64,000 bases of DNA, taken from Winogradskyella jejuensis. GTDB taxonomy: Bacteria; Bacteroidota; Bacteroidia; Flavobacteriales; Flavobacteriaceae. The notes beneath the pieces are model-generated. The model made no database searches. It saw only the letters and a list, made by a program, of their open reading frames with translations, and was not told the DNA's origin. The translations under genes were made by a program, and so were the position numbers. Positions 8,937 through 18,256 of this stretch are shown here, piece after piece (positions within the stretch are counted from its first letter, which is position 1; each line of letters starts with the position of its first letter). The stretch lies in the NCBI RefSeq assembly GCF_900129745.1, contig NZ_FQWS01000001.1:682001-746000 (forward strand). Direction: 5' to 3'.

Positions 8937-10451
8937 ATGCCAATTCCTATAGTCAATTCTATTGCTTCGTGGTTTCTAAAAAAGCGATTTCATCAAATTG
9001 AATTATTCCTTAAATACCCTCACGAAGTACAAAATGAATTACTTTTTAGCTTATTAAAATTTGCTAAGGATACAGAAGTTGGAAAACAATACGATTTTGG
9101 GTCTATAAAGTCTTATGAAGAATTTAATGAAAGACTACCTATTGTTAATTATGAAGCTGTACAACCACAGATAGAACGCGCTCGACAGGGCGAGCATAAT
9201 ATCTTTTGGCCAAGCCCTATAAAATGGTTTGCCAAATCTAGTGGCACGACTAATGCAAAGAGCAAATTTATTCCTGTAAGTACAGAATCTCTAGAGGAAT
9301 GCCACTACGCGGCAGGAAAGGATTTACTTTGCATGTACCTAAACAATAATGAAGGTTCGCAATTGTTTACAGGCAAAAGTCTAAGATTAGGAGGCAGTAA
9401 AGAACTCTACAAAGAAAACGGAACGGTTTTTGGCGACTTATCTGCCATACTCATTGATAACATGCCTTTTTGGGCCGAGTTTAGTAGCACTCCAAGTAGC
9501 AAAGTGTCTTTAATGAGTGAGTGGGAAACTAAAATGCAAGCCATTGTTGAGGAAACTATTGACGAAAATGTGACCAGTCTTGCGGGTGTACCGTCTTGGA
9601 TGTTGGTTTTACTGAATAACATCTTAGACAACACTGGAAAAGAGAGTCTTTTTGATATTTGGCCAAATCTTGAAGTCTATTTTCACGGCGGTGTGAGCTT
9701 TAACCCATACATTGAACAATACCGTTCTATATTGCCTAAAAAATCATTTAAGTATTACGAAATCTACAATGCATCGGAAGGCTTTTTTGCTATTCAAGAC
9801 CAAAATTATTCTGGAGACTTATTACTCATGCTAGACTATGGAATTTTCTATGAATTTATTCCAATGGATGCTTATGGCACTTCAGAACAAAAGGCAATTC
9901 CGCTAAGTAAAGTAGAATTAAACAAAAATTATGCTGTAGTTATAACAACCAACGCTGGGTTATGGCGTTATAAAATTGGAGATACCGTGAGGTTTGTTAG
10001 CCTCAATCCTTATAGGATAAAAGTATCTGGACGAACAAAACACCACATTAATGCTTTTGGTGAAGAATTGATTATTGAAAATGCTGAAGATGCACTAAAA
10101 AAAGTTTGCAAGCGCACTGGTGCTGAAATTGTAGACTATACCGCTGCTCCAATTTTTATGAAAGGAAAAGAAAAAGGTGCTCATGAATGGTTGATAGAAT
10201 TTAAAACACCTCCTAATAATTTCAACTACTTTTCTGAATTATTTGATAACGCACTTAAAGCTTTAAACTCTGATTATGAAGCAAAGCGTTATAACAATAT
10301 GACTTTAAATAAACCTACCATTCATCAAGCTCGACCTAACTTATTTTATGATTGGCTTAAGCAGAATGATAAATTAGGTGGGCAGCACAAAGTACCGAGA
10401 CTTTCTAATACAAGAGATTATTTAGATGAATTATTAAGCCTTAATGATTAG
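8937..10451 (+). CDS. GH3 family acyl-adenylate-forming enzyme
   Basis: A 504-residue protein of the GH3 family (the fold of plant auxin/jasmonate amido synthetases). Seen are the nucleotide-binding element IKWFAKSSGTTNAKSKFIPVS, the middle motif YEIYNASEGFFAIQD, and the C-terminal YKIGDTVRFVS...RIKVSGRTKHHINAFGEELI hinge. Plant members link amino acids to carboxylic hormones through an acyl-adenylate; bacterial members are widespread in Bacteroidota, with unclear substrates. Length is a little shorter than plant proteins. It is monocistronic, with its own promoter box and a terminator after it. Confidence 0.88.
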   Translation: MPIPIVNSIASWFLKKRFHQIELFLKYPHEVQNELLFSLLKFAKDTEVGKQYDFGSIKSYEEFNERLPIVNYEAVQPQIERARQGEHNIFWPSPIKWFAKSSGTTNAKSKFIPVSTESLEECHYAAGKDLLCMYLNNNEGSQLFTGKSLRLGGSKELYKENGTVFGDLSAILIDNMPFWAEFSSTPSSKVSLMSEWETKMQAIVEETIDENVTSLAGVPSWMLVLLNNILDNTGKESLFDIWPNLEVYFHGGVSFNPYIEQYRSILPKKSFKYYEIYNASEGFFAIQDQNYSGDLLLMLDYGIFYEFIPMDAYGTSEQKAIPLSKVELNKNYAVVITTNAGLWRYKIGDTVRFVSLNPYRIKVSGRTKHHINAFGEELIIENAEDALKKVCKRTGAEIVDYTAAPIFMKGKEKGAHEWLIEFKTPPNNFNYFSELFDNALKALNSDYEAKRYNNMTLNKPTIHQARPNLFYDWLKQNDKLGGQHKVPRLSNTRDYLDELLSLND

Positions 10452-10599
10452 GGCGATTTATCGTTAAATTCTATCTATCAGATTTTTATAACGAATAAAA
10501 ATACAACTTAGCGAAAAAGATTTGAGCAGTGATTCTATAAAGCTATTTTCATTGCCTATATCGACCGCTTATATTGATATTAATTAATCCAAAAAATAA

Positions 10600-10626
10600 A
10601 AAACCCAGACGTTTAGCCTGGGTTTT
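10600..10626. terminator. Intrinsic terminator between GH3 gene and clpX
   Basis: A 9-base-pair stem, AAAACCCAG (10600-10608) with CTGGGTTTT (10618-10626), 9-base loop, followed by T-rich DNA on + and preceded by A-rich DNA, so it works for both convergent transcripts. The rest of the 194-base gap (10452-10599) holds no gene that I can see. Confidence 0.82.
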
Positions 10627-10645
10627 CTTTTTATAAGATTCAATC

Positions 10646-11878
10646 TTAAGAAACAGCTTTTAGCTTCTTTAATGTTGATTTTGTTAGTTTTTCTTCAGCA
10701 TAAGCTTTTGTAACATTAAGCTTGGTTTCATCAGAACCGGGTAGATGAAACATAGCATCTGTTAGAATTTCTTCGCAAAGCGAACGTAATCCTCTGGCTC
10801 CAAGCTTATACTCAATAGCTTTATCTACGATAAACTCTAAAGCACCATCCGTAATGCTTAAGTTTACATCATCCATTTCAAATAGCTTTTTGTATTGTTT
10901 AACGATGGCATTTTTCGGCTCAGTTAAAATAGCACGTAACGTCTTAGCGTCTAATGGATCCATATGTGTCAACACCGGTAAACGTCCAATAATCTCAGGG
11001 ATTAATCCAAAATCTTTTAAATCTTTTGGAATAATGTATTGAAGAATATTATCGTTATCTACATTATCATCAGAGTTAATAGAGCTATAACCAATAGCTT
11101 GCATATTCAAACGCTTTGTAATCACACGCTCAATACCATCAAAAGCACCTCCTGCTATAAATAAGATATGTTCAGTATTTACTTCTATAAATTTTTGGTC
11201 TGGATGCTTACGCCCTCCTTTTGGTGGCACGTTAACAACTGTTCCTTCTAATAACTTTAATAAGGCTTGCTGAACACCTTCTCCAGAAACGTCTCTCGTT
11301 ATAGAAGGGTTATCACTTTTACGTGCGATTTTATCTATCTCATCAATAAAAACAATACCGCGTTCGGCTTTCTCTAAATTGTAATCTGCGGCTTGAAGAA
11401 GACGCGTTAAAATACTTTCTACATCCTCTCCTACATAACCTGCCTCTGTTAAAACCGTTGCATCCACGATAGCTAAAGGTACATTAAGCATTCTGGCAAC
11501 TGTTTTTGCCATCAACGTTTTTCCAGTACCAGTTTGCCCAACCATGATGATGTTACTTTTCTGTATTTCGATATCATCATCGCTTGGCGGTTGTAACAAA
11601 CGCTTATAGTGGTTGTAAACCGCAACAGACATTACACGCTTGGTATGCTCCTGACCTATTATGTATTCATCTAAAAAAGCCTTAATCTCTTTTGGCTTTT
11701 TCAGCATTAATTCCGCACTAAGCTCAGCATTATCACCTTGTTTAGATTCTTCAATTACAATACCATTTGCTTGGGTGATGCAACGATCACATATGTGCGC
11801 GTCTAATCCCGCAATAAGCAAATTGGTTTCTGGCTTTTTCCTACCACAAAACGAACATTCTAATTCTTCCTTTGCCAT
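10646..11878 (-). CDS. clpX: ATP-dependent Clp protease unfoldase ClpX
   Basis: A 410-residue AAA+ unfoldase that recognises tagged proteins and feeds them to ClpP. The N-terminal zinc-binding domain has C8, C11, C30, C33. Walker A is GQTGTGKT (114-121), Walker B is [10 protein letters not shown], and the pore loop is GYVGEDVE. The ClpP-docking loop appears as IGYSS rather than the common IGF, a conservative change. It lies 52 bases after clpP and in the usual order trigger factor, ClpP, ClpX. Confidence 0.97.
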   Translation of the reverse strand: MAKEELECSFCGRKKPETNLLIAGLDAHICDRCITQANGIVIEESKQGDNAELSAELMLKKPKEIKAFLDEYIIGQEHTKRVMSVAVYNHYKRLLQPPSDDDIEIQKSNIIMVGQTGTGKTLMAKTVARMLNVPLAIVDATVLTEAGYVGEDVESILTRLLQAADYNLEKAERGIVFIDEIDKIARKSDNPSITRDVSGEGVQQALLKLLEGTVVNVPPKGGRKHPDQKFIEVNTEHILFIAGGAFDGIERVITKRLNMQAIGYSSINSDDNVDNDNILQYIIPKDLKDFGLIPEIIGRLPVLTHMDPLDAKTLRAILTEPKNAIVKQYKKLFEMDDVNLSITDGALEFIVDKAIEYKLGARGLRSLCEEILTDAMFHLPGSDETKLNVTKAYAEEKLTKSTLKKLKAVS

Positions 11879-11930
11879 ATAACTCTTGTCTAAATTTTAA
11901 TCAGGGTGTTTTAGTCGTGTTAATACAGAT

Positions 11931-12605
11931 TTACTTTCCGCCTAAAACTTCATCAATCATTCCGTAAGCTAATGCTTCATCAGATTTCATCCAGTAATCA
12001 CGATCAGAGTCTTTTTCTACCTGCTCATAAGGCTTACCAGAGTGATTTGAAATGATATTATATAATTCCTCTTTTACTTTTATAGTTTCACGAACTGCAA
12101 TTTCCATATCAGAAACTTGTCCTTGAGTACCACTCATTGGTTGGTGTATCATCACTCTTGAGTGCTTTAATGCAGAACGTTTTCCTTTTTCACCTGCACA
12201 TAATAATACTGCTGCCATAGATGCTGCTATACCTGTACAAATTGTAGCTACATCTGGTTTTACAAATTGCATAGTATCATAAATACCTAAACCAGCGTAC
12301 ACTGAACCTCCTGGAGAATTGATATAAATTTGGATATCTTTTGAAGCATCAACACTTTGTAAAAATAGTAATTGGGCTTGAATAATATTAGCCACTTGGT
12401 CGTTTACCCCAGTACCTAAAAAGATAATACGATCCATCATAAGACGCGAGAATACATCGAAGATGGCTATATTCATCTGGCGCTCCTCAATAATATTTGG
12501 CGTTAGATTAGTAGGATACATGCTCTGAATAATCTTACTATAGTAATTACTATTTATTCCTTGATCTTTGGTTGCAAATTTTTCAAATTCTTTTCCGAAA
12601 TCCAT
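11931..12605 (-). CDS. clpP: ATP-dependent Clp protease proteolytic subunit ClpP
   Basis: A 224-residue serine peptidase. The catalytic triad is visible: Ser129 in GIAASMAAV, His154 in RVMIHQPMSG, and Asp203 in DRDYWM. The N-terminal extension of about 30 residues is longer than in Escherichia coli and may be a propeptide. It forms the barrel-shaped degradation chamber capped by ClpX, whose gene is next. Upstream there is a hairpin separating it from the trigger factor gene, so it may also have its own promoter. Confidence 0.97.
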   Translation of the reverse strand: MDFGKEFEKFATKDQGINSNYYSKIIQSMYPTNLTPNIIEERQMNIAIFDVFSRLMMDRIIFLGTGVNDQVANIIQAQLLFLQSVDASKDIQIYINSPGGSVYAGLGIYDTMQFVKPDVATICTGIAASMAAVLLCAGEKGKRSALKHSRVMIHQPMSGTQGQVSDMEIAVRETIKVKEELYNIISNHSGKPYEQVEKDSDRDYWMKSDEALAYGMIDEVLGGK

Positions 12606-12635
12606 ATTTTAAATTCAATTTATTGTTAAAACTAA

Positions 12636-12667
12636 TAAGGCGCAAAATCGTTTGATTTTACGCCTTA
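12636..12667 (-). terminator. Hairpin between tig and clpP
   Basis: A 14-position stem (TAAGGCG-C-AAAATC with GATTTT-A-CGCCTTA, one C/A mismatch) and a 4-base loop. On the minus strand it follows the trigger factor gene by 27 bases. Only a short T-rich stretch follows, so it is either a partial terminator (attenuator) or an mRNA-stabilising hairpin between tig and clpP. Confidence 0.6.
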
Positions 12668-12693
12668 AAGATACAATTTATATTACTAAATGA

Positions 12694-14016
12694 TTAACTG
12701 TAAAATTCTTTTACAAAATCATCATAAGTTATCTCTTTTACTTTAAGATTCGCTTCAGCTTTGTAAAGTTCTAAAAGCTTTTGACTCATTAATTGCTCTG
12801 ATAAACGCTTAACCTCATCTTGGTTAGATAAGATACGTGCTGCGATGTCTTCAAGCTCTTTTTCTGTTGGATTCATTTGGCCAAACTGTGCCATCTGTCC
12901 TTTAATCATTTGAATAGCGTAGGCTTTTAAATCTTCAAACTGAACTTGAAGGTTATTCTCAGTAATCAATTTCCCTTCAATTAACTGGTAGCGCATGCTT
13001 TTTTCAGACTTCTCGTATTCTTCTTTGGCTTGCTCTTCTGTCATCGGATTTTCACCTGCTGTTTGCATCCACTTTTGAAGAAATTCTGCCGGTAAATCAA
13101 ACTTTGTACTGTCTACTAAATATTCAGTAACATCGTTTAATAATTTTTGGTCACCTTGCTGAGCAAATTGCTTTTCTGAGTCTTCTTTAATTTTTGCTTT
13201 AAGCTCAGTTACAGTCTTAACAACGTCTTTACCAAATAACTTATCGAATAATTCTTGGTCTAAGTCTGCTAACTCACGCTCATTGATTTCAGAAACTTCA
13301 AAAGTAACCTCTACATTCAAATCATGAGCGTCATCATGAGATATTTTTAAGTATGTCATTAAATCGTGAGCATCTTCGAATAAATTTTTAGTCTTAACTG
13401 TAATAACGTCACCAACTTTAGCACCTACAAACTTCTTAAGGTTTGCTTTACCTTTAATTTTGCTAAGTTCAAATGTGGCTACATTCTCTATACCTGTCTC
13501 TTCGTTAGTAAACTTACCTGTTACCTCTGAATTTTCTGTTACTTCGTTTTGAGAGACAATTTTACCATATTGCTTACGAATATGCTCAACTTGATTGTCA
13601 ATCATTTTATCATCAGCAACTATATTGTAATGTGTAATGGCTTTTTTACCTTTTAGCTTTACATCAAATTCTGGTGCTAAACCTAGCTCGAACTCAAAAG
13701 AAAATGCGTCTGCATCCCAATCTAAATCATCTTGAGCTTTTGGTAATGGATTACCTAAAACATCAAGCTTTTCTTCAACCAAATACTTACCAAGAGCATC
13801 TTGTAATAATTTGTTAACCTCATCTACTAAAACAGCTTTACCATATTGCTTTTTTACCATTCCCATTGGCACGTGACCTTTTCTAAAGCCAGGAATGTTT
13901 GCAGATTTACGGTAATCTGATAAGATTTTTTCTACTTTATCGCTGTAATCTTCTTTAGCGATATCTACTTTAACAACTGCGTTTAACGCATCTATGTTTT
14001 CTCTTGTAATGTTCAT
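12694..14016 (-). CDS. tig: Trigger factor chaperone
   Basis: A 440-residue ribosome-associated chaperone. The ribosome-binding signature is present as KVEKILSDYRKSANIPGFRKGHVPMGMVKKQYG (GFRKG tail binding near the exit tunnel), followed by a divergent FKBP-like middle and a helical C-terminal arm. The frame is open 23 codons further up, but those codons span the promoter box at 14042-14049 and do not look like a trigger factor start; MNITRENIDALN at 14016 does. It heads the tig-clpP-clpX group. Confidence 0.95.
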   Translation of the reverse strand: MNITRENIDALNAVVKVDIAKEDYSDKVEKILSDYRKSANIPGFRKGHVPMGMVKKQYGKAVLVDEVNKLLQDALGKYLVEEKLDVLGNPLPKAQDDLDWDADAFSFEFELGLAPEFDVKLKGKKAITHYNIVADDKMIDNQVEHIRKQYGKIVSQNEVTENSEVTGKFTNEETGIENVATFELSKIKGKANLKKFVGAKVGDVITVKTKNLFEDAHDLMTYLKISHDDAHDLNVEVTFEVSEINERELADLDQELFDKLFGKDVVKTVTELKAKIKEDSEKQFAQQGDQKLLNDVTEYLVDSTKFDLPAEFLQKWMQTAGENPMTEEQAKEEYEKSEKSMRYQLIEGKLITENNLQVQFEDLKAYAIQMIKGQMAQFGQMNPTEKELEDIAARILSNQDEVKRLSEQLMSQKLLELYKAEANLKVKEITYDDFVKEFYS

Positions 14017-14041
14017 TATAATACAAACTAAAATTGGGCTG

Positions 14042-14072
14042 CAAAAGTACATATTTTTTTGCAACCCAACAA
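14042..14072 (-). promoter_or_regulatory. Promoter for tig (TACTTTTG with upstream TTG)
   Basis: On the minus strand TACTTTTG (14042-14049) matches TAnnTTTG, with TTG triplets at 14067-14069 and 14070-14072, that is 17 and 20 bases upstream, fitting the -33/-7 spacing. It lies 26 bases before the tig ATG. Confidence 0.65.
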
Positions 14073-14098
14073 CATGATTCTTCATAGATTTTATTGAA

Positions 14099-14779
14099 CT
14101 ATAGGTACTTATTTTCTAAGACTTTCCAATCATACATAGTTTTAAATTCTGACAGCAATTTTGGTTTTACATTTAACTTCAAAACATCAACTTTACTTTC
14201 TTCATTAGAAATATTTCCTTCTTCAGTAATAAGTTGCAATTTTTTAAAATCGTATTTATCATGTACAAAATTCCCTGTTGAAGCATTTACACTCATACTT
14301 TCAGCAGAAAAAATACTCATCATATTATTAGTAAACTGGAAAGTGTAAGATTGAAAATCTCTTGTATAATGGTAAAAGACAGTTAGCAAATCATTTTGGA
14401 TATTTATAATGGGCGACAAGTGAAGAGTCATCCCACCTTCATCATGACGTGCAATAAAAGTATTGTTTTGTATTACAACCTTGTAAGAATCACCACTCTT
14501 AAGAAAAACTACTATTATACGAGCTTTGTTCTTTTTAATCTTACAGCTTGAGCATCTCCTTTCTAAAACTTCGTTTTTAGACTCTAATATTAAAGCTATA
14601 TCCTCCATTTTATCAGCATTTAAATCTCCCAAAGACTTATCAATTACTATCCAATCAGAATTCGAGAGAACTTGTTTTAAACTTCTATTTATAAAATTTG
14701 GATACTCATATTCCTTTTCTTGAGAAAAGGATAAACATCTCATAGACAACAGTATTATTACTAAAACTAGTTTCATCAA
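14099..14779 (-). CDS. Secreted protein of unknown function
   Basis: A 226-residue protein with a signal peptide (MMKLVLVIILLSMRCLSFSQ, cut after about residue 20). A segment SLGDLNADKMEDIALILES resembles the D-x-N-x-D calcium-loop plus strand of VCBS/FG-GAP repeats, and a C-S-S-C pair (RRCSSCKIKK) lies shortly after. It is the last gene of the pdxJ operon, 3 bases after the holin-like gene. I do not recognise a family name, and it could be periplasmic or surface exposed. Confidence 0.65.
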   Translation of the reverse strand: MMKLVLVIILLSMRCLSFSQEKEYEYPNFINRSLKQVLSNSDWIVIDKSLGDLNADKMEDIALILESKNEVLERRCSSCKIKKNKARIIVVFLKSGDSYKVVIQNNTFIARHDEGGMTLHLSPIINIQNDLLTVFYHYTRDFQSYTFQFTNNMMSIFSAESMSVNASTGNFVHDKYDFKKLQLITEEGNISNEESKVDVLKLNVKPKLLSEFKTMYDWKVLENKYL

Positions 14780-14782
14780 AAC

Positions 14783-15133
14783 TCAAGTTTTTTTCTCTTC
14801 TTTAAATACAGATTGAAGTATAGACTGTAGGATAGAAAGTAGAATACTAAAAAGTATTGCTGTCCATATACTATTTACAGCAAACCCATCAATGAGCTTA
14901 TCTGCTAATAAAATGATAAGGGCATTAATAACTAACAAAAACAAACCTAATGTAAGAATGGTGATTGGTAAAGTTAAAATGATTAAAACGGGCTTTACTA
15001 AAAGATTTAAAACCGATAGCACAACCGCAACAATTATGGCACCGACGTAACCATTCACTGATACTCCACTTAAAAAATGTGCTAAAACAAAAACGGCGAA
15101 GGCATTGATTAGCAAACGCAAAATTAAATTCAT
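14783..15133 (-). CDS. Phage-holin-like four-helix membrane protein (PF04020 type)
   Basis: A 116-residue protein of almost only hydrophobic segments. The pattern LLVKPVLIILTLPITILTLGLFLLVINALIILLADKLIDGF is diagnostic of the '4TMS phage holin, superfamily IV' family. Despite the name, these proteins are common chromosomal membrane proteins without phage context, and there are no phage genes here. It sits within the pdxJ operon. Its role is unknown. Confidence 0.85.
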   Translation of the reverse strand: MNLILRLLINAFAVFVLAHFLSGVSVNGYVGAIIVAVVLSVLNLLVKPVLIILTLPITILTLGLFLLVINALIILLADKLIDGFAVNSIWTAILFSILLSILQSILQSVFKEEKKT

Positions 15134-15163
15134 AATATTAAGTTTTAAAATAGCTTTCTAAAG

Positions 15164-16024
15164 TTACGGTTTTTTAAAAACAACTATATCCTGATATTCG
15201 TTTCTGTCTTCCGCTTCATTTTGACCTCGCCAAAAACCATCAACTATAGTGACTAGCTCTAAATTAGCATTAGAAATCATGTTGGCGAGCTTGGTTTTAT
15301 GAATGGCTATATTACCCGAAGTAACATTAGTATTCATTAAACGGTAGCCTTCTTTTTTATGTGGAAAATTAAAATCTTTTTGTGCTGAAATATGTGCTTC
15401 ATCTGTTTCATCATAAAGAAAAAACGTAGAAAAACATAGACCTCCAGATTTTAATACGCGATAAATTTGATGAAAATAATGCTGAATTTCGTCTATCTGC
15501 ATGTGCGTAAACAACGATACAGAAAAAACCTTATTAAAAGAGGCATCCTCGTATGGAAACTGAAACTCTGAGGCCTTTAAAGTTGATGTATTATATAAGT
15601 CATTAAACAAAGGAACATATTTAAAATTAAAGTTTGGAAAATCTTTTCCTAAACCTTTGTTACACCAATCTACACCCTGTTTAACAACATCAAAACCATC
15701 ATAAGAACCTTCTTGATTGAGATATGATGAAAGTGCTATCGCCGAACGCCCAACGCCACTACCAATATCTAAAACAGAATCATTAGGTTGTAAATCAATA
15801 TAAATTTTTAAGTGTTGTAAATGCAACTCACCTTGCTTAATATAATATTTTGCATTTGCTGGCGAGCCTGTATAAATATCGCCACGAGACGGTACGTATT
15901 TATGCGTTCTCCCTAAAATTCGGTCTCTTAGATCAGAAGGCAAATAGTAAAGTTTACGAATAAAAAAACGTTGATTTGATGACAAACCATACCAGAAATC
16001 TCTTAAAAATTGAGGTTTTGTCAT
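15164..16024 (-). CDS. Class I SAM-dependent methyltransferase
   Basis: A 286-residue protein with the SAM-binding motif SVLDIGSGVGRSA (83-95), the acidic residue after the next strand (YDGFDVVKQG), and a later VFSVSLFTHMQIDEIQHYFHQIYRVLKSGGL motif typical of Methyltransf_11/25 enzymes. The first 60 residues are basic and aromatic. The substrate is unknown. It follows the alpha/beta hydrolase gene by 3 bases, so the two are co-translated in the pdxJ operon. Confidence 0.82.
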   Translation of the reverse strand: MTKPQFLRDFWYGLSSNQRFFIRKLYYLPSDLRDRILGRTHKYVPSRGDIYTGSPANAKYYIKQGELHLQHLKIYIDLQPNDSVLDIGSGVGRSAIALSSYLNQEGSYDGFDVVKQGVDWCNKGLGKDFPNFNFKYVPLFNDLYNTSTLKASEFQFPYEDASFNKVFSVSLFTHMQIDEIQHYFHQIYRVLKSGGLCFSTFFLYDETDEAHISAQKDFNFPHKKEGYRLMNTNVTSGNIAIHKTKLANMISNANLELVTIVDGFWRGQNEAEDRNEYQDIVVFKKP

Positions 16025-16027
16025 TTA

Positions 16028-16795
16028 TTATTCGGTTATAAAATCTACAACTTTTGCATAGAATTCGTTAGGATTTTCTGCATGTAACCAATGTCCTGCA
16101 TTAGAGACTGTCTCTATCTTAGCATCTGTAAAATGTCGATGAATGATTCCTTCATCAGTTGGCCCAATATATTCAGATTTATCGCCACGGAGAAACAGTG
16201 TTGGTTTTGTGAAGGTAGCATGAGATGAAAGTGCTTCTCCCACTTCAGACACATTATCCTTCAAAACGGGGAGATTTATTCGTAAGCCTAACTGTCCTTT
16301 TTCTACCCAATATAAATTTTTAAGAAGAAACATTCTTGTCCCAGCTTCGCTGACGTAATTAGCTAATGATTTATCCGCTTGACCTCGAGACTTGATTTCT
16401 GAAAAATCTAATTGAGATAAGCCTTCTAGAATGGCATCATGATGCACAGGATAGTATCTTGGTGAAATATCTGCTACAATCAGTTTTTTAACTAAATCTG
16501 GAAATTTAGTAGCAAAAGTCATTGCTGTTTTACCTCCCATAGAGTGTCCCAAAAGTATTAGCTCTTTCAAATTATGTTCTTCACAATAGGCTTTTAAGTC
16601 TTCCGCCATGATATCGTAATCAAACTCATTTGAATGAAAACTGCGTCCGTGATTGCGTTGGTCGACCAAGTGCATTTCATAACCCAGTTCAGAAAACTGA
16701 CGCGCCAGAGTTTTCCAATTATCTCCCATGCCTAAAAAGCCATGAAGAATGACAAAAGGGTTTCCTTCTCCAAAGATATTGCTGTGTAAAATCAT
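16028..16795 (-). CDS. Alpha/beta-fold hydrolase (YbfF-like esterase)
   Basis: A 255-residue alpha/beta hydrolase: oxyanion-hole motif HGFLGMGDNW, nucleophile Ser85 in GHSMGG, and catalytic His in SNAGHWLHAENP near the C-terminus. The R-N-H-G-R-S element resembles the YbfF type of acyl-ester/acyl-CoA hydrolases. The physiological substrate is unknown. Its ATG overlaps the end of pdxJ by 4 bases. Confidence 0.85.
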   Translation of the reverse strand: MILHSNIFGEGNPFVILHGFLGMGDNWKTLARQFSELGYEMHLVDQRNHGRSFHSNEFDYDIMAEDLKAYCEEHNLKELILLGHSMGGKTAMTFATKFPDLVKKLIVADISPRYYPVHHDAILEGLSQLDFSEIKSRGQADKSLANYVSEAGTRMFLLKNLYWVEKGQLGLRINLPVLKDNVSEVGEALSSHATFTKPTLFLRGDKSEYIGPTDEGIIHRHFTDAKIETVSNAGHWLHAENPNEFYAKVVDFITE

Positions 16796-17505
16796 GATAA
16801 TCGGTGTAAATACATTTGTATAACATTCTCGATACCTAGATACAAACTTTCTGAAATTAGGGCGTGGCCAATTGACACCTCTAAAAGACCTTCAATATTT
16901 TCTTTAAAAAACTTAATGTTATCTAGAGATAAATCGTGCCCTGCATTAACACCTAAACCTAATTGATTAGAAAGTTTGGCACAGTCAGCGTATGGCTTTA
17001 TAGCATCTTCATTACCCAAAGCGTATTGGTGTGCAAAAGCTTCAGTATATAATTCTATGCGGTCCGTTCCTGTTTCTTTTGCACCTTCAATTTGTTTAAG
17101 GTTAGGGTCAACAAATATTGAAGTTCTTATCTTATTTCGTTTAAATTCCGAAATAACTTCAACCAAAAAATCTTTGTGCTTAATTGTGTCCCAACCAGCA
17201 TTTGAGGTTATGGCATCAATGCTATCTGGTACCAAAGTGACTTGTGTTGGCTTGGTTTCTAATACTAAATCTATGAATTTTGGGATAGGATTGCCTTCAA
17301 TATTATATTCGGTATGCACCACGTTTACCAAATCTCTAGCATCTTGATAACGAATATGGCGTTCGTCAGGACGCGGGTGAATAGTTACGCCCTCGGCTCC
17401 AAAACGCTGAACGTCCTCAGCAAACTTAACCACGTTTGGCACATCACCGCCTCTACTATTTCTTAGCGTTGCAATTTTATTGATATTAACACTGAGTTTT
17501 GTCAT
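16792..17505 (-). CDS. pdxJ: Pyridoxine 5'-phosphate synthase PdxJ
   Basis: A 237-residue TIM-barrel enzyme that joins 1-deoxyxylulose 5-phosphate and 3-amino-2-oxopropyl phosphate to make pyridoxine 5'-phosphate, the last step of the DXP-dependent vitamin B6 route. Family landmarks are VNINKIATLRNSRGG at the start, GAEGVTIHPRPDERHI, and GVNAGHDL near the end. The start is the ATG at 17505, 20 bases after a TATTTTTG box. It leads a five-gene operon ending at 14099. Confidence 0.95.
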   Translation of the reverse strand: MTKLSVNINKIATLRNSRGGDVPNVVKFAEDVQRFGAEGVTIHPRPDERHIRYQDARDLVNVVHTEYNIEGNPIPKFIDLVLETKPTQVTLVPDSIDAITSNAGWDTIKHKDFLVEVISEFKRNKIRTSIFVDPNLKQIEGAKETGTDRIELYTEAFAHQYALGNEDAIKPYADCAKLSNQLGLGVNAGHDLSLDNIKFFKENIEGLLEVSIGHALISESLYLGIENVIQMYLHRLS

Positions 17506-17524
17506 TTCTTACTGATTTTAAAGA

Positions 17525-17532
17525 CAAAAATA
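17525..17532 (-). promoter_or_regulatory. -7 promoter box (TATTTTTG) for the pdxJ operon
   Basis: On the minus strand TATTTTTG matches TAnnTTTG and lies 20 bases before the pdxJ ATG. The nearest upstream TTG triplet (17547-17549) is closer than the ideal spacing, so only the -7 part is well supported. Confidence 0.55.
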
Positions 17533-17596
17533 CAAAGTAGAACACGCAAATACTGGTTATTTTTAATTAATTTGCACAATCTTAGAGAATTGATTT

Positions 17597-18253
17597 ATGC
17601 AGTTACAAGATTACATTATTAACGACATAAAACCTTTGAATATTAACGATTCGATTGGTGATTTACAGTTGCTTTTTAATCAATTGACGTATTCTCATAT
17701 ACCCATTGAAAAAGATGGTATTTATCTAGGTTGCATCCCAGAAACAGATGCTCATTGTTTTGAAGCTAAAAAATTAATCGCTGACTGTAGTTATACTGCT
17801 GAAGGATTTTTTGTTCGTACAACGACAAACTGGCTTGATGTCCTTGAGGCTTTTGCCCAAAACAATAGCAATATTATGCCTGTCCTAAGTCCTGAAAACA
17901 AATACTTAGGCTACTATGAGCTTAATGATATTATTCATCTGTTTAACGAAACACCATTTTTCTCGGAGCCAGGAGGCATATTAATTGTTGAAAAAGGAAT
18001 TCAGGATTACTCGTTTAGCGAAATTAGCCAGATTGTTGAGTCTAATAATGCGAAATTACTTGGCGCTTTTATTTCTAAAATTGAAAATGATTTAGCTCAA
18101 ATCACTCTAAAGATTGGCAATACTAGCCTTAACGATGTCACCCAAACATTTAGACGCTACAGCTACAACATTATCGCAGGACATGAAGACGACAGTTACC
18201 TAAAAAGTTTAAAAGACCGCTCAAAATATCTCGACAGGTACTTAAATATGTAG
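17597..18253 (+). CDS. CBS domain protein
   Basis: A 218-residue cytoplasmic protein with two CBS motifs in the first 125 residues (for example INDSIGDLQLLFNQLTYSHIPIEKDGIYLG, then TNWLDVLEAFAQNNSNIMPVLSPENKYLGYYE). A C-terminal ACT-like segment of about 80 residues follows. CBS pairs sense adenine nucleotides or SAM. It immediately precedes NAD kinase (3 bases apart), which suggests a link to nucleotide or energy status, but this is only context. This arrangement recurs in flavobacteria as far as I know. Confidence 0.85.
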   Translation: MQLQDYIINDIKPLNINDSIGDLQLLFNQLTYSHIPIEKDGIYLGCIPETDAHCFEAKKLIADCSYTAEGFFVRTTTNWLDVLEAFAQNNSNIMPVLSPENKYLGYYELNDIIHLFNETPFFSEPGGILIVEKGIQDYSFSEISQIVESNNAKLLGAFISKIENDLAQITLKIGNTSLNDVTQTFRRYSYNIIAGHEDDSYLKSLKDRSKYLDRYLNM

Positions 18254-18256
18254 ATT

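Noticed and set aside
14783..15133. A holin-family protein as a sign of a prophage
   Set aside because: No capsid, tail, integrase or lysis genes are near, and this holin-like family is mostly chromosomal. It lies within the pdxJ operon.
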